Source: Rhizophagus clarus (lineage: Eukaryota; Glomeromycota; Glomeromycetes; Glomerales; Glomeraceae). From it: 64,000 nucleotides of DNA. Position 1 is the first letter of the stretch. Every line of letters starts with the position of its first letter. Where the stretch lies: positions 744,001 through 808,000 of the forward strand of contig BLAL01000156.1 of assembly GCA_015698045.1 (NCBI GenBank), written 5' to 3'. Under the pieces are notes generated by a model, which was not told where the DNA came from, did no database searches, and worked only from the letters and a program-made list of their open reading frames with translations. Below, piece after piece: positions 1 to 12,400 of this stretch. Made by a program: the position numbers and the translations under genes.

Positions 1-2975
1 AATTCTCCCTTTACTAAAGGTTCCCATCCTGCCCAATATTGCCATTTTGTTCCAAGAATAAATAGTGATAACTCATTTCCATTATCATCATATTCTGTAG
101 GGACGACAGAAAATTCATCTGAAATGGTATCTCTATTTTCCTTATCCTTTATAGTTACAGGAACACTATCAACCATACCAAGAGAATGACACTTACTTGC
201 AACCCCATTAAGATGATGAATCTTCTTTCTATTTATTTTTTGACCCAAATGAATAGCAACATTTTCTGAGAATATTGATGAATCTGATCCACTATCAATC
301 ATTGCATATGGTATAGTTATGCCTCCTACCTTACATGAGATAGTTGCAACATCATTGGCATCTTTTATTTGGAGAAAATTTATCTTCAAGGGCTTTGGCC
401 AATATATTTGGCTATTTTTTTTTTGAGCTAATGCATATACCTTAATGGCATGATCTAGTTGAAATTTCTCTAGTATAACATAGTTAAAAAAAGTAGTATT
501 GATTTCCTTTATTTTAGTAGAATCTGTTATAACCATATCTTCATTTAGGCTGGAGGTATTTGGGACAGTTTCATTATTATTTTCTGGAACTTGTAAAAGA
601 AGCTTCTGTTCGGTATTTGTGACCTGTATTAGTGGAAATAAAACATCTTGAAATTTTTTTGTAACATTTTTCCATGCTAATTCCCTTCTTTTAACCGTAT
701 CATTTGGCATACCTGTATTCAAGCAATGGACTTTTATTTTGGGAAATATCATATTAATAAATTTTGAAATTTCTATAGGAATCTCTCTAGGACAATGGGG
801 GGGACTAATGATGCTATTGAAGATTTTAAGACTATTTAATACATTAAATCTGTAGCCATGGCTATATTACTAGTACAAGACTTGGAAGTAGGGGACTTCT
901 TGGTGGCTCCTTCTTTTGGTTTGGTACTCTTTTTTATAGGTACTCCACTTCGCACCACTTTTTTTTTAAAGCATAGCAATTTCGTGGTTTATCATCAATA
1001 TTATCATTAATATATTCATCATCTTCTTTGATTTCTTCTTCAAGATCTTCTTCTTTTAATATGTATTCTTCAGAGTCTTCAGAGTCTTCAGGATCTTCTT
1101 CTTCATTTTGGTATACATAATTAACTTTCTTAATCCGCTTAAGTCTGGGACAATTAACTTTTGTATGACCAGCCTTTCCACATGCTAAGCAATTTCTGAT
1201 TTGCTTAGCTTTTTGTACCACTTTTCTAACAACTTTCTTCATGACATAGGCACTTCTGGGTGTAAAGGGACTCTTTCTAACATGTGCTATTTGCCCTCCC
1301 AGTCTCTTTTTAAGTTCTTCATGAATAAAATTTTCTAATGTAGCATCATCTGTTCCTATTCCTATATAAGCCAAATCTCTTGCTAGACGAATTTTAAAAT
1401 CATCTTTTTGTGGTATATTATGTACAGTCTCTTGAGGGTAGCTAATTGTTAAAAAGATACTTGTAAACTTATGGCTGGATTACGTTCTAACCATATATTT
1501 TTTAGATTTGTAAAGAATGCATCTATACCACCTGGATTAGCAATCTTCATCCATATAGAAATCACCTGTTAAGTGGTTCTTTAAAAATGATAGGGCTGTT
1601 GCATCATTATCTGCCACACTCAATAATAATGGCCGAATTATTTTTTTATATGTATCAGGACTATCTGTTAGTAAAAATCTTTCTTGAGATAATCTTTGAA
1701 TTGCTGATTGTTAGGTGCCTATATTTTCACGTTGATATTTTGCTCTCATCCATGTTTATAAAGTAGCTGGTGAATTAATAGCAGGATTACCAGCAGTATA
1801 GGGATCATTAACTGGAACTGGAATATACTTTTCTTCTAATTTGGTTTTTAAAAGTCTACATTTAATCACATTATCAAAGTCTTCTGCATTGGCATTTTCA
1901 AGTGCTGTTATACTTCCATCCAAATGTGATATAGAGTTCCAGACTTTATTTAAGTATTCATCAGGAGGTTCTTGTCCAGTATATTGCTCATGTTTAGCAA
2001 AAATAGGCCCTATTATATTATATAATAGTTCACGTCTAGCATCTACCATGTTTCCTAATTGTGGATTGTTTGTAAATTCAAAATAATTTGTCATGAATTT
2101 AATTCCCTACCCTTCCATTTTTGGTATCTATTAAATACAAATGCCTGATTGAATTCTGCTAAATCTGCCTTAGCTTTGCATTTCTGATTTATTAGCTGAA
2201 GGATGGCTTTTTTTCCTACTAATACATTTATTTGATTTTACTTTCTTAAGGCCATTCTTTGACCATTAGTTTGCCTATCTGGAGCTATTTGCCACCAATG
2301 TTAACGTTCATTTACCTCATTATTATATGCTAAAGTCAGTAGCTAAGCTCTTCGAAGACATTAATTTCTAGTAGTTATTAAATCATTCCTAAGGCCATTG
2401 ATTCAATCATTAGCTATATAGTATAAACCTTGCATGTTAATAGTATCTTGAGCATGTCTTTGCATAAGTCCACGAGCAGTTGTTAATGAAATTCGTATAC
2501 TATTTAGTGTATTTTTGGGGTTAAATGATGTATCCTCATCAATATATGCCTCTAGCTGATCTAGTGCTGTAGCGATATTTATTAAAATATCAGGTATGGC
2601 CATATTTTTTTCCTCTGGTCATTCTTCTTCTTCAGAATGTTTATTACTAGATTTAGATAATTCTTGTATACAAGATTTAAGTTTATCTATTGTGTCTTCT
2701 AGCTGGATAATTCGATTATCTTGAATAACTAATGCCACCTCTTTTAGCTCCAGGTGATCCTGACATTTTTTAAGTTCACCTAGAATAACCTTACATTTAT
2801 CCTTTAGCTAATTAACTTCTTCATCATAAGATTGTAGATTTTTTTCAAGATGAGAAATATATCACTCACAGGCTTTAATTTTCTCTTCAAGTTTGCGAAT
2901 TTTCTTTTGTACTAACTTTATCCCTAGATCAAAGTTGCTGTTTAGTTGTTCAAAATATGTCTGCTCAACTCCCAT
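1..2975 (-). pseudogene. Gag-zinc knuckle-aspartic protease polyprotein, decayed, runs off the window's left edge
   Basis: Read on the minus strand from an ATG at 2973-2975. The first ~110 residues (about 2620-2975) are a charged coiled coil. A gag-like region follows (open pieces at 2403-2603 and 1756-2094, and recognisable residues such as KIANPGG and FFTNLKN near 1500-1560). A basic-to-acidic stretch at 934-1374 holds a CCHC zinc knuckle, CLACGKAGHTKVNC. The region 1-880 aligns with the retropepsin part of the better copy at 61.5-64 kb. The frame is broken by many stops and shifts, so this is a dead copy. Gag would form particles or bind nucleic acid, and the protease would cut the polyprotein. 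No reverse transcriptase is visible, though sequence left of base 1 is not available. The start overlaps head-to-head with the integrase ORF on the other strand. Confidence 0.8.
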
Positions 2976-4064
2976 TATTACCTATTATTTCTATAGATTC
3001 TGGTGAGGCTCAAAATCTTGATATTTCTATTGCTTTGAAAAAGATTTATTATCAGCCTATTGGTTATCATTGAAATGCTAAAAAATTGCATGAAGCTTCT
3101 CTTAAAGCTGGATGTAATTTTAGTTTAGACGAAGTGAAAGATTGGCTTGAAAGACAGGCTGTACACCAGATACATAAGCTTTATCCTAGATATATTCCTT
3201 GTGCAAGTTTTACCTCTATTACTACTCACAATGAAGTCCATCAGGCAGATATTCTTTACATGCCTTATGACAAAGTAAGATGAGTTACCTATCTTTTTTG
3301 CCTCAATATTATGGACGTGGCTTCTAGATATAAAGCATCTATTCCTATTAGTGCATATAGTATTAAGGATAGAGAGGAAATTTTAACTTCAAAGACTATT
3401 GCTTGAGCATTTAAGAAAATTTATGATGATCCTGAAATTCCTCTGGTCTGGCCAAAATTATTAATTACTAATAGAGAACCTGAGTTTAGAAGTGATTGTG
3501 AGAAATTAATGAGAGAACATGGTGTGAAAATTCAGAAGGCCAATCTAAACCTACTATGGGTATTGTTGAAAGATATAATAGAACTTTAAGGGAGAAATGT
3601 GGTCTTTCTCAAGATACGTCTGATCTATTACTTCCTATTACTGAAAGATCTCAAGTTTGGATGAAAAATTTGCTTTTAGTTATTGAGGACATTAATAATT
3701 CCTTAACCCGGCAAATTAGTATGACTCCTGCTGTAGCAATAGGAAAAGAAATTGTTATTGCTATGCCTTCCAAATTGCGTGATGGGCCTATGGGATATGA
3801 TGAAAAACAATTGGATTATAATATCTTGGTAAGATATTTGCTTGAGCCTGGGAAGTTAGAGGGTGGAAGGCGTCAACCAGAAATATGAATTGGTCTCCCC
3901 AAGTTTATTATATTCGAGATACTTTAGTGCAAAAAAATCAGCCTATCCTTTATTGGATATTAAATAATAAAGGTATTGGTCCAGAAAGATCTTTTGTGAG
4001 AGAGGAATTAATGGTTATTCCTAGTAATACTGAATTGCCTCCTCGGTGGGTCTTATCAAATTGA
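2957..4064 (+). pseudogene. Retroviral/Polinton-type integrase (rve family), decayed
   Basis: Starts at ATG 2957, 19 bases inside the opposite-strand gag start. The N-terminus (LKKIYYQP, KKLHEAS, VKDWLERQ, then QIHKLYP) resembles the HTH-like lead-in of Polinton/Maverick-type integrases. The rve core follows: first Asp in VHQADILYMP, then LNIMDVASRYKA, the second acidic site as NREPEF (Asp expected, so probably mutated) and the Glu in GIVERYNRTLREK near 3560. A C-terminal part with VYYIRDTLVQ ends at TGA 4062-4064. In-frame TGA at about 3071, 3281 and 3404 probably replace Trp or Arg codons, and frameshifts lie near 3540 and 3885. The product would insert element DNA into chromosomes. The missing catalytic Asp and the stops make this copy inactive. 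The family call is by motif recognition. Confidence 0.78.
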
Positions 4065-4439
4065 TGATAGGAAGTCTTCTAATTCTTCATCAGCTTGTGC
4101 TTTGGTATTAAAATATTCCTTGGCTAATTTATAGTAAAGTTTATATAGCTCCATAATTGTATTAAGAATTTCTGAATCTTTGCCATACCAATCTTTGTAT
4201 TCACTCATAATTTTATTATATTTGTCTTCATTGGGAAATATTGTTTGAGCTAATTTTAGTACATATTCTTTGGGATCTTCTGCCTAGCGCAATTTACTGA
4301 TTTGCTCTTTATAACTTTGCATGAATTTATCTTCTTTTGGCCTTCTATAATATAACCCTGCTTTGACTACATTTATTAGTGCCTGCTTGACTTCCTGGGA
4401 GGTGGGTTTGGTATCTGCTAATTGATTTTGTTTACTCAT
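4056..4439 (-). pseudogene. Unknown 127-codon ORF of the integrase element (one stop)
   Basis: ATG at 4437-4439 and stop at 4056-4058. Its 3' end overlaps the 3' end of the integrase by 9 bases, tail to tail. The protein is lysine/glutamate/tyrosine-rich and probably all-helical (KEYVLKLAQTIFPNEDKYNK, then MELYKLYYKLAKEYF). One TAG near 4288 interrupts it, probably from CAG. No known domain was recognised. Its overlap with the integrase and tight packing suggest it belongs to the same element. Confidence 0.55.
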
Positions 4440-4512
4440 TGTATATTTAGTATATGTTTTACTATATTATGTAAAGATTTTTTCAATTAAAAATTTTTAT
4501 TCATAAGAAGAA

Positions 4513-4788
4513 ATGAAGGCAAAATTTGTTTGTTATCATCTTAAAAATACTGGTGAAATTTGTGATAATGGTTGTGACAAACCTGAAGGATGCCATTTAC
4601 ATTGCAATGCTAAGTTGTGTCGACTATGCAGAGCATATGGCAAACCTACAAAGATAGATGAACCTCCAGGGATTGAAAATGACCTATGTAGCTATTGTAA
4701 TAAGAGCAATTATCAGATTCGTCATGTAAATATTCTTTGGGATAAGGCTCAGATACATGATCAATATAATGAAAAGGTTATACTTTGA
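4513..4788 (+). CDS. Small Cys-rich zinc-binding protein, 91 aa
   Basis: An intact ORF from ATG 4513 with at least ten cysteines. The N-terminal module reads CYHLKNTGEICDNGC and then KPEGCHLHC. A CxxC pair follows (CRLCRAYGKP), and then CSYCNKSNYQIRHV. The spacing suggests two treble-clef or zinc-ribbon sites. It lies 73 bp from the divergently transcribed 127-codon ORF and is the last gene of the alternating-strand element. A related module (CPYILRTGEVC, PKGC) is present on the minus strand at 57.2-57.5 kb. Function is unknown; nucleic-acid binding is an inference from the zinc-ligand pattern. Confidence 0.6.
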   Translation: MKAKFVCYHLKNTGEICDNGCDKPEGCHLHCNAKLCRLCRAYGKPTKIDEPPGIENDLCSYCNKSNYQIRHVNILWDKAQIHDQYNEKVIL

Positions 4789-4882
4789 GGTGAGACTTAG
4801 AGGTGAAACTTTGAGATGAGACTTTTGAGGTAAGACTAAAAGGTGATACTTTGAAGTGAGACTTTTGAGGTGAGACTTAGCC
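4786..4882. repeat. Short imperfect tandem repeat GAGGTGAGACTT
   Basis: About six imperfect units of 16-19 bases built on GAGGTGAGACTTTT directly after the stop codon of the Cys-rich gene. It may mark the element's end or 3' UTR. Confidence 0.6.
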
Positions 4883-5146
4883 TTTATTTGATTATATTAA
4901 TAAATCAGCTTTAAAATTAATTCTAGGATAACATAAAATCTGATATGCAAAATGGGCTTGCATTTACAGCCTGCGAGCACATTCGGACACTTCAGTCCTT
5001 AGTACTCTTGGCCTTTTTTAAACCCAAACAATATAGCATACTTTTTTTGTTATATTATTTGAGATTAAATATTAGCCAGCACATTAATAAAAATAGTGTT
5101 CTTCTTTATCTTGTAAACAAAAAATTTGGGCAAGCTGGGTATGTTA
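4883..5146. other. No gene seen
   Basis: AT-rich sequence with no convincing coding frame. The open frame from 4945 has no family features. This is the likely flank of the integrase element; no terminal repeat could be fixed. Confidence 0.5.
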
Positions 5147-5154
5147 ACAGGATT

Positions 5155-5460
5155 CAGTGTTTGGCAAATGATTTGAAATGATAAATGATTCAAATGACAA
5201 ATAACAAATGACGTGTCATTTCATTGCTCAAATGACAAATGACCTGAGTTATTTGAATGTAATGTTGGCCGGTACTATAGTTCTGGCCTGCATTATGTTT
5301 TACCTTATTTTTTTTTAATTTGATTGAATCACATGATAAGAATATTAACCAATCAAAATCAAATGACTGAAATGACCAAATGACAAAGGATTATAAATAA
5401 TGACAAATGATTAGCTAAATCATTTGAATGGTCAAATGATCAGGTTATTTCTGAACACTG
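5155..5460. mobile_element. 306-bp hAT-like MITE with 8-bp target duplication
   Basis: Starts CAGTGTTTGG and ends CTGAACACTG. It is flanked on both sides by ACAGGATT (5147-5154 and 5461-5468). The interior is full of CAAATGAC / GTCATTTG motifs. Both ends match those of the 9.1-kb element at 5805-14908 in opposite orientation, so it is a deletion derivative of the same family. The 8-bp duplication and CAGTG ends fit the hAT superfamily. Confidence 0.88.
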
Positions 5461-5468
5461 ACAGGATT

Positions 5469-5796
5469 TGAGTCCAGCTTGATCTTAAATCTGAATTTGA
5501 TATTAGGTTTCGATATGTTTCCTGATGTTGCAAATGAATTTGGATCTCATAAAAGATTACATAAATTTCTATATCAGGAATTAAGCTGGGGGGCTTACAC
5601 CTTTTTATATCTATATGAAATTGGTATCGGAAAATAAGCTAGGAGAGGCTTACACCATTTTATACCTATACGTAAATTTTGTCCTAAAACCCTCAATTCT
5701 GCCCTACTAAAATGGTAATCTCTTAAAAGTTTATATTTATAATTTATTGGTTCTATAGAGCTAGAAAAAGTATTTATTAGAACTTTTATTTATGTG
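5469..5796. other. No gene seen
   Basis: Spacer between two elements. It contains a doubled phrase, GGCTTACACC near 5593 and GGCTTACACCATTTT near 5649, each followed by TATA-rich sequence. No coding frame or known signal seen. Confidence 0.5.
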
Positions 5797-6487
5797 TTAT
5801 AAGGCAGTGTTCAGTAATGATCTGGTCATTTGACCATTTTTCAGATTAGGAGTCATTTGGCCAAATGATACCTTATCATTTGGCATTTGTCATTTTGTCA
5901 TTTCGCAAATGACCAAATGCCAAATGATTGGGTGTCATTTGACTGTCATTTGCATCATTTGTCATTTGGTCATTTGTCACTAAAATACAGAAAGACTATT
6001 GGACAATTGATTACAACATCACGTGATGTACAATCACAAAATTATAGTCGCCTAACCAATGACACAGCAAAAATTATTAATATTGTATGCACAAATAAAA
6101 TTTCATATGCGAAAAATAGGTTTTACATGCAGTGTATGAGTTATAATTATTGCAAAATTAGCTTTTATTTCTTTTGTTAATGAAATAAACCCATTGATGA
6201 AATAACTCTATTGATGAAATGATGATCAATGAATAATAATCTTGTTGGTAAATCACTATTCGTAAGATTATTGATAGTGAGACAATTTTCAGTAAATAAA
6301 TGTAATATTAACACTATATACAGATTGCGCTATATAATTTTGGTGTCAGATGATCATAATTTTAGTATGGTTGTATTGTGTAATTTGCTATAATTGGTTA
6401 TAGTATGTTCCTAAAAAGGAAGGAGCAGATATAAATTTAGTTAGCATTATGCAGCAACTATAGGGAGCGTTTTTTATAAAACATGAT

Positions 6488-6489
6488 AT

Positions 6490-6520
<31 letters not shown>

Positions 6521-6600
6521 AATATCATGTCATACCATGCCATACCATGCCATATTATATACTGTATATATATATCATATATATATCATATCATGTCAAT
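6488..6600. repeat. AT microsatellite and CCATGCCATA repeats
   Basis: A (TA)n run is followed by short repeats of CATACCATGC and ATATATCAT. Simple sequence, no gene. Confidence 0.85.
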
Positions 6601-6780
6601 TTGCAATTTTCCATACAGAATAGCGGTTGTTTATATTTGATTTTGAAATTGGACAGTGATCATATTCTATGACATAATCCAGACTGGTTAAAATTACAGC
6701 CGTGTATATGTTTAAAATTTTAGCTATAAATAAATTAGCATCATTTTATTATTATATAAAATTAGCTAGAATTGTATTAA

Positions 6781-6966
6781 TTAAATTTGGTGTAAACTAT
6801 ATGCAATTAAAATGATCAACATTCTGAAGGCTGATTTCATTCAGTTCTAATTGCTTATTAATGATAACATGATTAAATTTGGCGTAAACTATATGCAACT
6901 AAAATGATCAACATTCCGAAGGCTGATTTCATTCAGTTCTAATTGCTTATTAATGATAACATGATT
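6781..6966. repeat. 92-bp direct tandem duplication
   Basis: Two near-identical copies begin TTAAATTTGG at 6781 and 6873 and end TAACATGATT. Only a few substitutions separate them, so the duplication is recent. Confidence 0.9.
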
Positions 6967-7600
6967 TATTGTTTTAATTTATTGTTTTCGGCTATTAATT
7001 TATTGTATTAGTTGGAAATATTGTATTTTTATGATGACTAAAAAATTAAATTAGCATCAACATGTGCCTTACTCTCTATTGTATTTTCTATTGTATATCA
7101 TAAAGAAATAAATAAGTAAATATTAATAGAAATATATATTTTTCTTTTATTATCACCTTTTTCAAAATGGTGTATGCTATTTATTCATGATTGAATATTC
7201 GAATACCAATATTCGTCTGGTTTTCATCCATGTTTTGTTCTGTTTTCATCCAGTTTTCATCCAGTTTTCGGGTTTCTTTTTTTTTATTCAGATACAACTG
7301 CGTACATCATTTTGAAAATGGCGATAATCAGTAAAAAAAAATGATTAATAAAGCAATTTTAAACTACTAACATAATTTTCATTAAAAAATTTTATTTATG
7401 GAATATAAGTAAATATGTAATAGATATGTAAAATAATTGAAAACTGATTAAATTCTAATTTAAATTACATTTTTTTACGATTTATAAACATATTTTTTTT
7501 TAATAATTATTATTATAAAAAAGCATTTTTTTTAACAAATTAATAAAAAAATTAATAATTATTTTAAACTTCATTTTATGCGCTAATTTTATGATAACTA
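6967..7600. other. AT-rich stretch without a gene
   Basis: Contains CATCCAGTTTTC repeats near 7225-7270 and runs of A and T. No open frame with coding character. Confidence 0.5.
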
Positions 7601-7985
7601 ATCAGATTGTATTACCTTCAGAACTTTCCATTAATTGTTTAGCTAATAGATTGTACTACCTTTGGAACTTTCCATTAATTGTTCAGCTAATAGATTGTAC
7701 TACCTTTAGAACTTTCCATTAATTGTTCAGCTTAATTGTTCAGCTGATAGATTGTACTACTTTTAGAACTTTCCATTTTTTGTTCAGCTCGATTGTTCAG
7801 CTGATAGATTGTACTACCCTCAGAACTTTCCATTTTTTGTTCAGCTCGATTGTTCAGCTGATAGATTGTACTACCCTCGGAACTTTCCATTTTTTGTTCA
7901 GCTCAATTGTTCAGCTGATAGATTGTACTACCCTCGGAACCTTCCATTGATTGTTCAGCTCGATTGTTCAGTTAACAGATTGTCT
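7601..7985. repeat. Minisatellite of 45-58-bp units
   Basis: About seven tandem units built on ATAGATTGTACTACC, GAACTTTCCATT and TTGTTCAGCT. Earlier units are about 45 bp; later ones are about 57-58 bp through doubling of the TTGTTCAGCT box. Open frames across it arise only from the periodicity. It sits just upstream of the OB-like gene and could include its promoter or the Helitron 5' region. Confidence 0.88.
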
Positions 7986-8030
7986 GACAAAAAAAAACCT
8001 TCTGCCAAAAATCAATTATATAAAAGCAGC

Positions 8031-9068
8031 ATGTTTGCTCTTTTATTCAATTTAATAACAAAGATGATCACAAATATTACAACTATCATTTACATATTTT
8101 CTGTATCTAATGAAAGTATCAATAATGGCACATTGCAAAAAGGTACTGCAATCTCTCGAATTGACGATGATGAGGGATTTCAAATTTATAAATATTCTAA
8201 TTTTCTAACCTCACCACCATACGATTCTAATTCTGATGAAAATGATAATTATGAAATAACACCACTTAAGGAAGAAAATATATATTTAATTTCTGGAAAA
8301 TTCACTCCAACACAAGATAATTCAATTAATGTCACTATTACAACAAATGTACATATACCTCTTGATAAAGAGAATATTCCCATAATGAAACCAACTGTAA
8401 ATTTACTTGGAAAAACCACAGGATATGCGCAATTATCAGAAACTGGCTATACTTTACCAATACAAGTAAAACCTTATTTGTCAAAAGACCAATATATTCC
8501 ATTTATGGTAAATCTAACTCATCTACCAAATGGACGTTTTAAAAATGCTTTAACAATGGCCAAAAAAAACTCAACTATTCATACAACAGGAGTATTTTTC
8601 TTAGCAGAAAGCCAATTATATTGTGAGATATTGGAATTTCAATTTGTAAGTGGTAAAATAGATACAGATAATACTATATCTGTTCCATGGAAATCTAAAG
8701 CTGATTCTTATACAGAATCGCCCAAATCATCTTTAGAAAAAAGAATTGCTCTTGTCTGACAAAATTTAACAACACAAGAATCATTATCAACCAGCTCTTC
8801 AACACAAAATCCTAAAAATAAACATAAAACATCAACAACTAAGATATTGGATATTTTAAAATCATTACTGTCACAAGATCAGCATATTGAAATAAATGAT
8901 AGTTATCAAGAAAAAGCTGAAAATGAAGAAGAAACAATTGACAACAATGAAGATAACATAGGGAATGAAAGTGATGATTTTAAGAATGATAAAGGAAAAA
9001 AAGGTACTTTAACAAAAGTTTTACCTGTAAGAGGAAGGGGTAAAAGGAAGAAACTAGTAAATAAATAA
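8031..9068 (+). pseudogene. OB-fold-like Helitron companion protein, one in-frame stop
   Basis: Start chosen at ATG 8031, because upstream codons fall inside the minisatellite. The frame runs to 8757, where TGA interrupts (probably CGA to TGA), and continues in the same frame to TAA at 9066-9068, about 345 codons in all. The core reads YLISGKFTP, then INVTITTNVHIPL, PTVNLLGKT, YLSKDQYIPF and TTGVFFLAESQLYCEILEF, a beta-rich pattern that suggests an OB fold. The tail is acidic, then basic (RGRGKRKK). It lies upstream of the Helitron gene on the same strand. Plant and animal Helitrons often carry RPA-like ssDNA-binding genes, so a similar role is plausible. The OB call is a pattern-level inference. 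Confidence 0.55.
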
Positions 9069-9459
9069 CGCTTAAAGTGGTTGATTATATTAAAATTAAA
9101 ATAATAAAATACAATTTTATATTATATTTCTATTATTCAAAAAGTCATTTTTTATTATTAATTATTTAATTAACTTACTTTATAAATAAAATTATTATAA
9201 TAAAAAAAACAACAATGCTAATTCTTAAAGATTGTACTATTATTATTGATTACTAAATATTTATTATTCTGATTAATAAAGCAAAAAAAAAATCAGACAA
9301 GGCTGACCACATAGGCCGAATAAAATCTAACTGTATTAAGAAAATTGTATAAAACTGATTTTACTATATAATCACTGAAAATTTTCCTATCCAAAGTATC
9401 GATATAACAAAGTATCATAAATTTTCTATTTCTTTACAAAACCTTGGTAATAATTTAAA

Positions 9460-12400
9460 ATGTCATATCACAGATTTAATATCTACAGATTTCAAACATA
9501 TGATCTATCTGATCTTCATTTACAAGAATTACCAGCTATCCCACATATTTCCATTAGTGATTCTCAAAGTTCTCAATATAACTCTTTACAAAACTCAAGT
9601 ATAATATCAACACCTTATTTCTCACAACCTATCATTCCATTACCCCCTTGGAGACCCAGTACACGCCTACGTAAACTTCACACTCATTTTCAAAATACAA
9701 TTCTTTCTCAATGTATATGTTTACCTTGTGCATATTGTGGAATATTAGTTTATCCCACTAAAGCAAAATGGGATACATATGATGAAGTCTACTTATACCC
9801 ACTTGAAAAAAACTTACAAAACATCAATGTATATATAAGGGAACAAGACTCAACATGTACTATATGTGTATGTGAAAGTTGCAAAAACAATAAGAAATGA
9901 TACCCATGTCCACAACTTTACCCTATACCTGATGCAATTAAAGCTATACCAATTATGCAAAGAAGATTCTTATCTCCAGTATTTTTACATTGCTCTTTAG
10001 GTAGAAATCTGGATGCAAATAAATATACTGAATATCGTACCTTAGTTGGTAATATGGAATTCTCAAAAAATATGCATGCATTGAAATTATATTCTGGTAT
10101 ATTAGGAGCATTTTTAATCAATCATGAAAACTGTAGTGATAATAATAACTTTTCAGGCTTACTACAGAATTATGTGCTGCTGCAAATTGGCTTAAACAAC
10201 ATAATAAATATTTAAAACCATTTGCTAGATTAATTACTGCAACATCTCTTCATAATGAATCATACAGAAATCCATTTCCGATAGCAACTCATTTATCCTC
10301 TGATATAAGTGCTCCATCTTTTCAAGAAGGTGATATTGTTTTATTATCTGCAGATTTTCCTACAGAAATTCACAATGAAGATTTTTATTACACTCATTTA
10401 ATGGCTGGCTTTGTACAAATGCCAACTACAGCACTTCCACTTTCTTTTGATAATCCAGATCTTGAACCACTATTATTTCCAGATCTATTTCCTGATGGAA
10501 ATGGTCATTTTTTTGATCAAAATACAGTAGTTTCTGAAAATGATTCATTAAAAACAGAAACATATGGAAAATATATAAAACATCGCTTATTATGTGTTGA
10601 TTCTCACTTTGATTTGCATCCTTACTGGCCACACTATTCATATTTAAGATTAGAAAAATTAAGAAATCATCAAAATACAATGAGACTTTGGCGTCAGAAA
10701 CAATCTGATAAAATATATCGTCCACCAACAGCTGCAGAACTTATTACACATAGTGTATATTCAGGAAAACGTACAATTGATGAAACAAAAACTACTACAT
10801 TACCATCATTTATACGAACAGGAAATACATATTTTAATGAAAAACTACTTCATATAAATGCTATGATAAGAGAATACAAATTACCATCTCTTTTTATTAC
10901 TTTAACTGCAGCAGAATCCAAATGGACACACTTAAAAGATATGGGGTCTTTGCAATAGAAAGGTACGAAACTTAAAAAAAAATAAAAATTTAATTAATAT
11001 TAAATTTACACTTATTTTAGTATAAAAAACATAATTAGCATATAAAATAAATTTAAAAATTTTTTTGAGTTTCATACCTTTCTATTGTAAAGACCCCATA
11101 TATTAAAATCAACAGATAATAAAGATACAGTGCCAACAAATAGGCCATTACATACAGCTCTTCATTTTAATCATCGCAAAAAAGAATTTTGGAATCACAT
11201 TTGGAAAAAACCTGCAAACAGCAATTATTCATTTCTTTGAACGTGTTGAATTCCAAAATAGAGATGCACCACATACACATTCAGTACTTTGGGTTGAAAA
11301 AAGTATAGATGAAATGATAGCAGAAAATCTTATTAGATCTGATTTACCAAATCCAAATACTAAACCAGAGTTATGCCAATTAGTATTAGCTCATCAAATT
11401 CATACATGCAGTCCTAAAAAATGTGGTGGACCTGCACCTCCTGGACAAGTATGCAAAAAGAAATTTCCTCGTCCATATTCATTAATAACCTATTATAATC
11501 CTAATGAATCTAGATATATATATCGATGTATAACTGAAAAAGATAGATGGGTAGTTTCTTACCACCCAGCTACTCTTTTAATATGGAATGCTCATATGAA
11601 TATACAATATGTAAGCAATAAAAATCTTGGTAAATATTTAACTAAATATGTTGTAAAATCAGAACCTTTATATGTATTTAATATATCAGAAGGAGATAAA
11701 TATCATGAACATATTGTTGCTCGACGTCTTAGCTCAATGGAATGTATGTATTTATTACTTGGTGAAGCAATATGTACTTCATCAGTACAAGTAAAATATT
11801 TACCTACTGAATCACCAACTACTCGATCACGTGCAATAAGACCAATATCAACAATAATGGATGATGATGATGATCCATATTGGAAAGATACAATTGAAAA
11901 ATATTTTGCATGACCACATACTGAAGAATTTAATAATATAACTTATCCTGACTATTATAAAAATTATACTTTAACAACTAAAAAACCATCAAGTAATAAA
12001 ATATATAAAGATGATTTTAATTATTATGTTATTAGAAGAACATCACCATTAGTTATACATTATAGACATCTTAAAATTCAAAATAGAGAATCATTTTTTT
12101 ACCAACAATTATTGCTTTCAATACCCTGCTGATCTGAAAGTGAATTGCTTGGTAATTATACATCTTATAGAGAAAAATATTTAAATTTATATCCAGATTT
12201 TCAAAACTCACTTCAATATTCAATAAATATAACAGCAAATGAAAATAAATATTTATTACAAAATCAGTTTAATATAATTATAACAAATATATTAGAAAAT
12301 CTTGCAAATAATGTTACTTTGCAAATAGCTGATATATTCTTACAAAACAATTAGATTGTTTAAAACTAACACCACCAATTTTTCCACAAAATGCAATGCT

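Noticed and set aside
7723..7950. 75-aa ORF with four repeated segments
   Set aside because: It lies entirely in the 57-58-bp minisatellite; the periodicity alone keeps it open.
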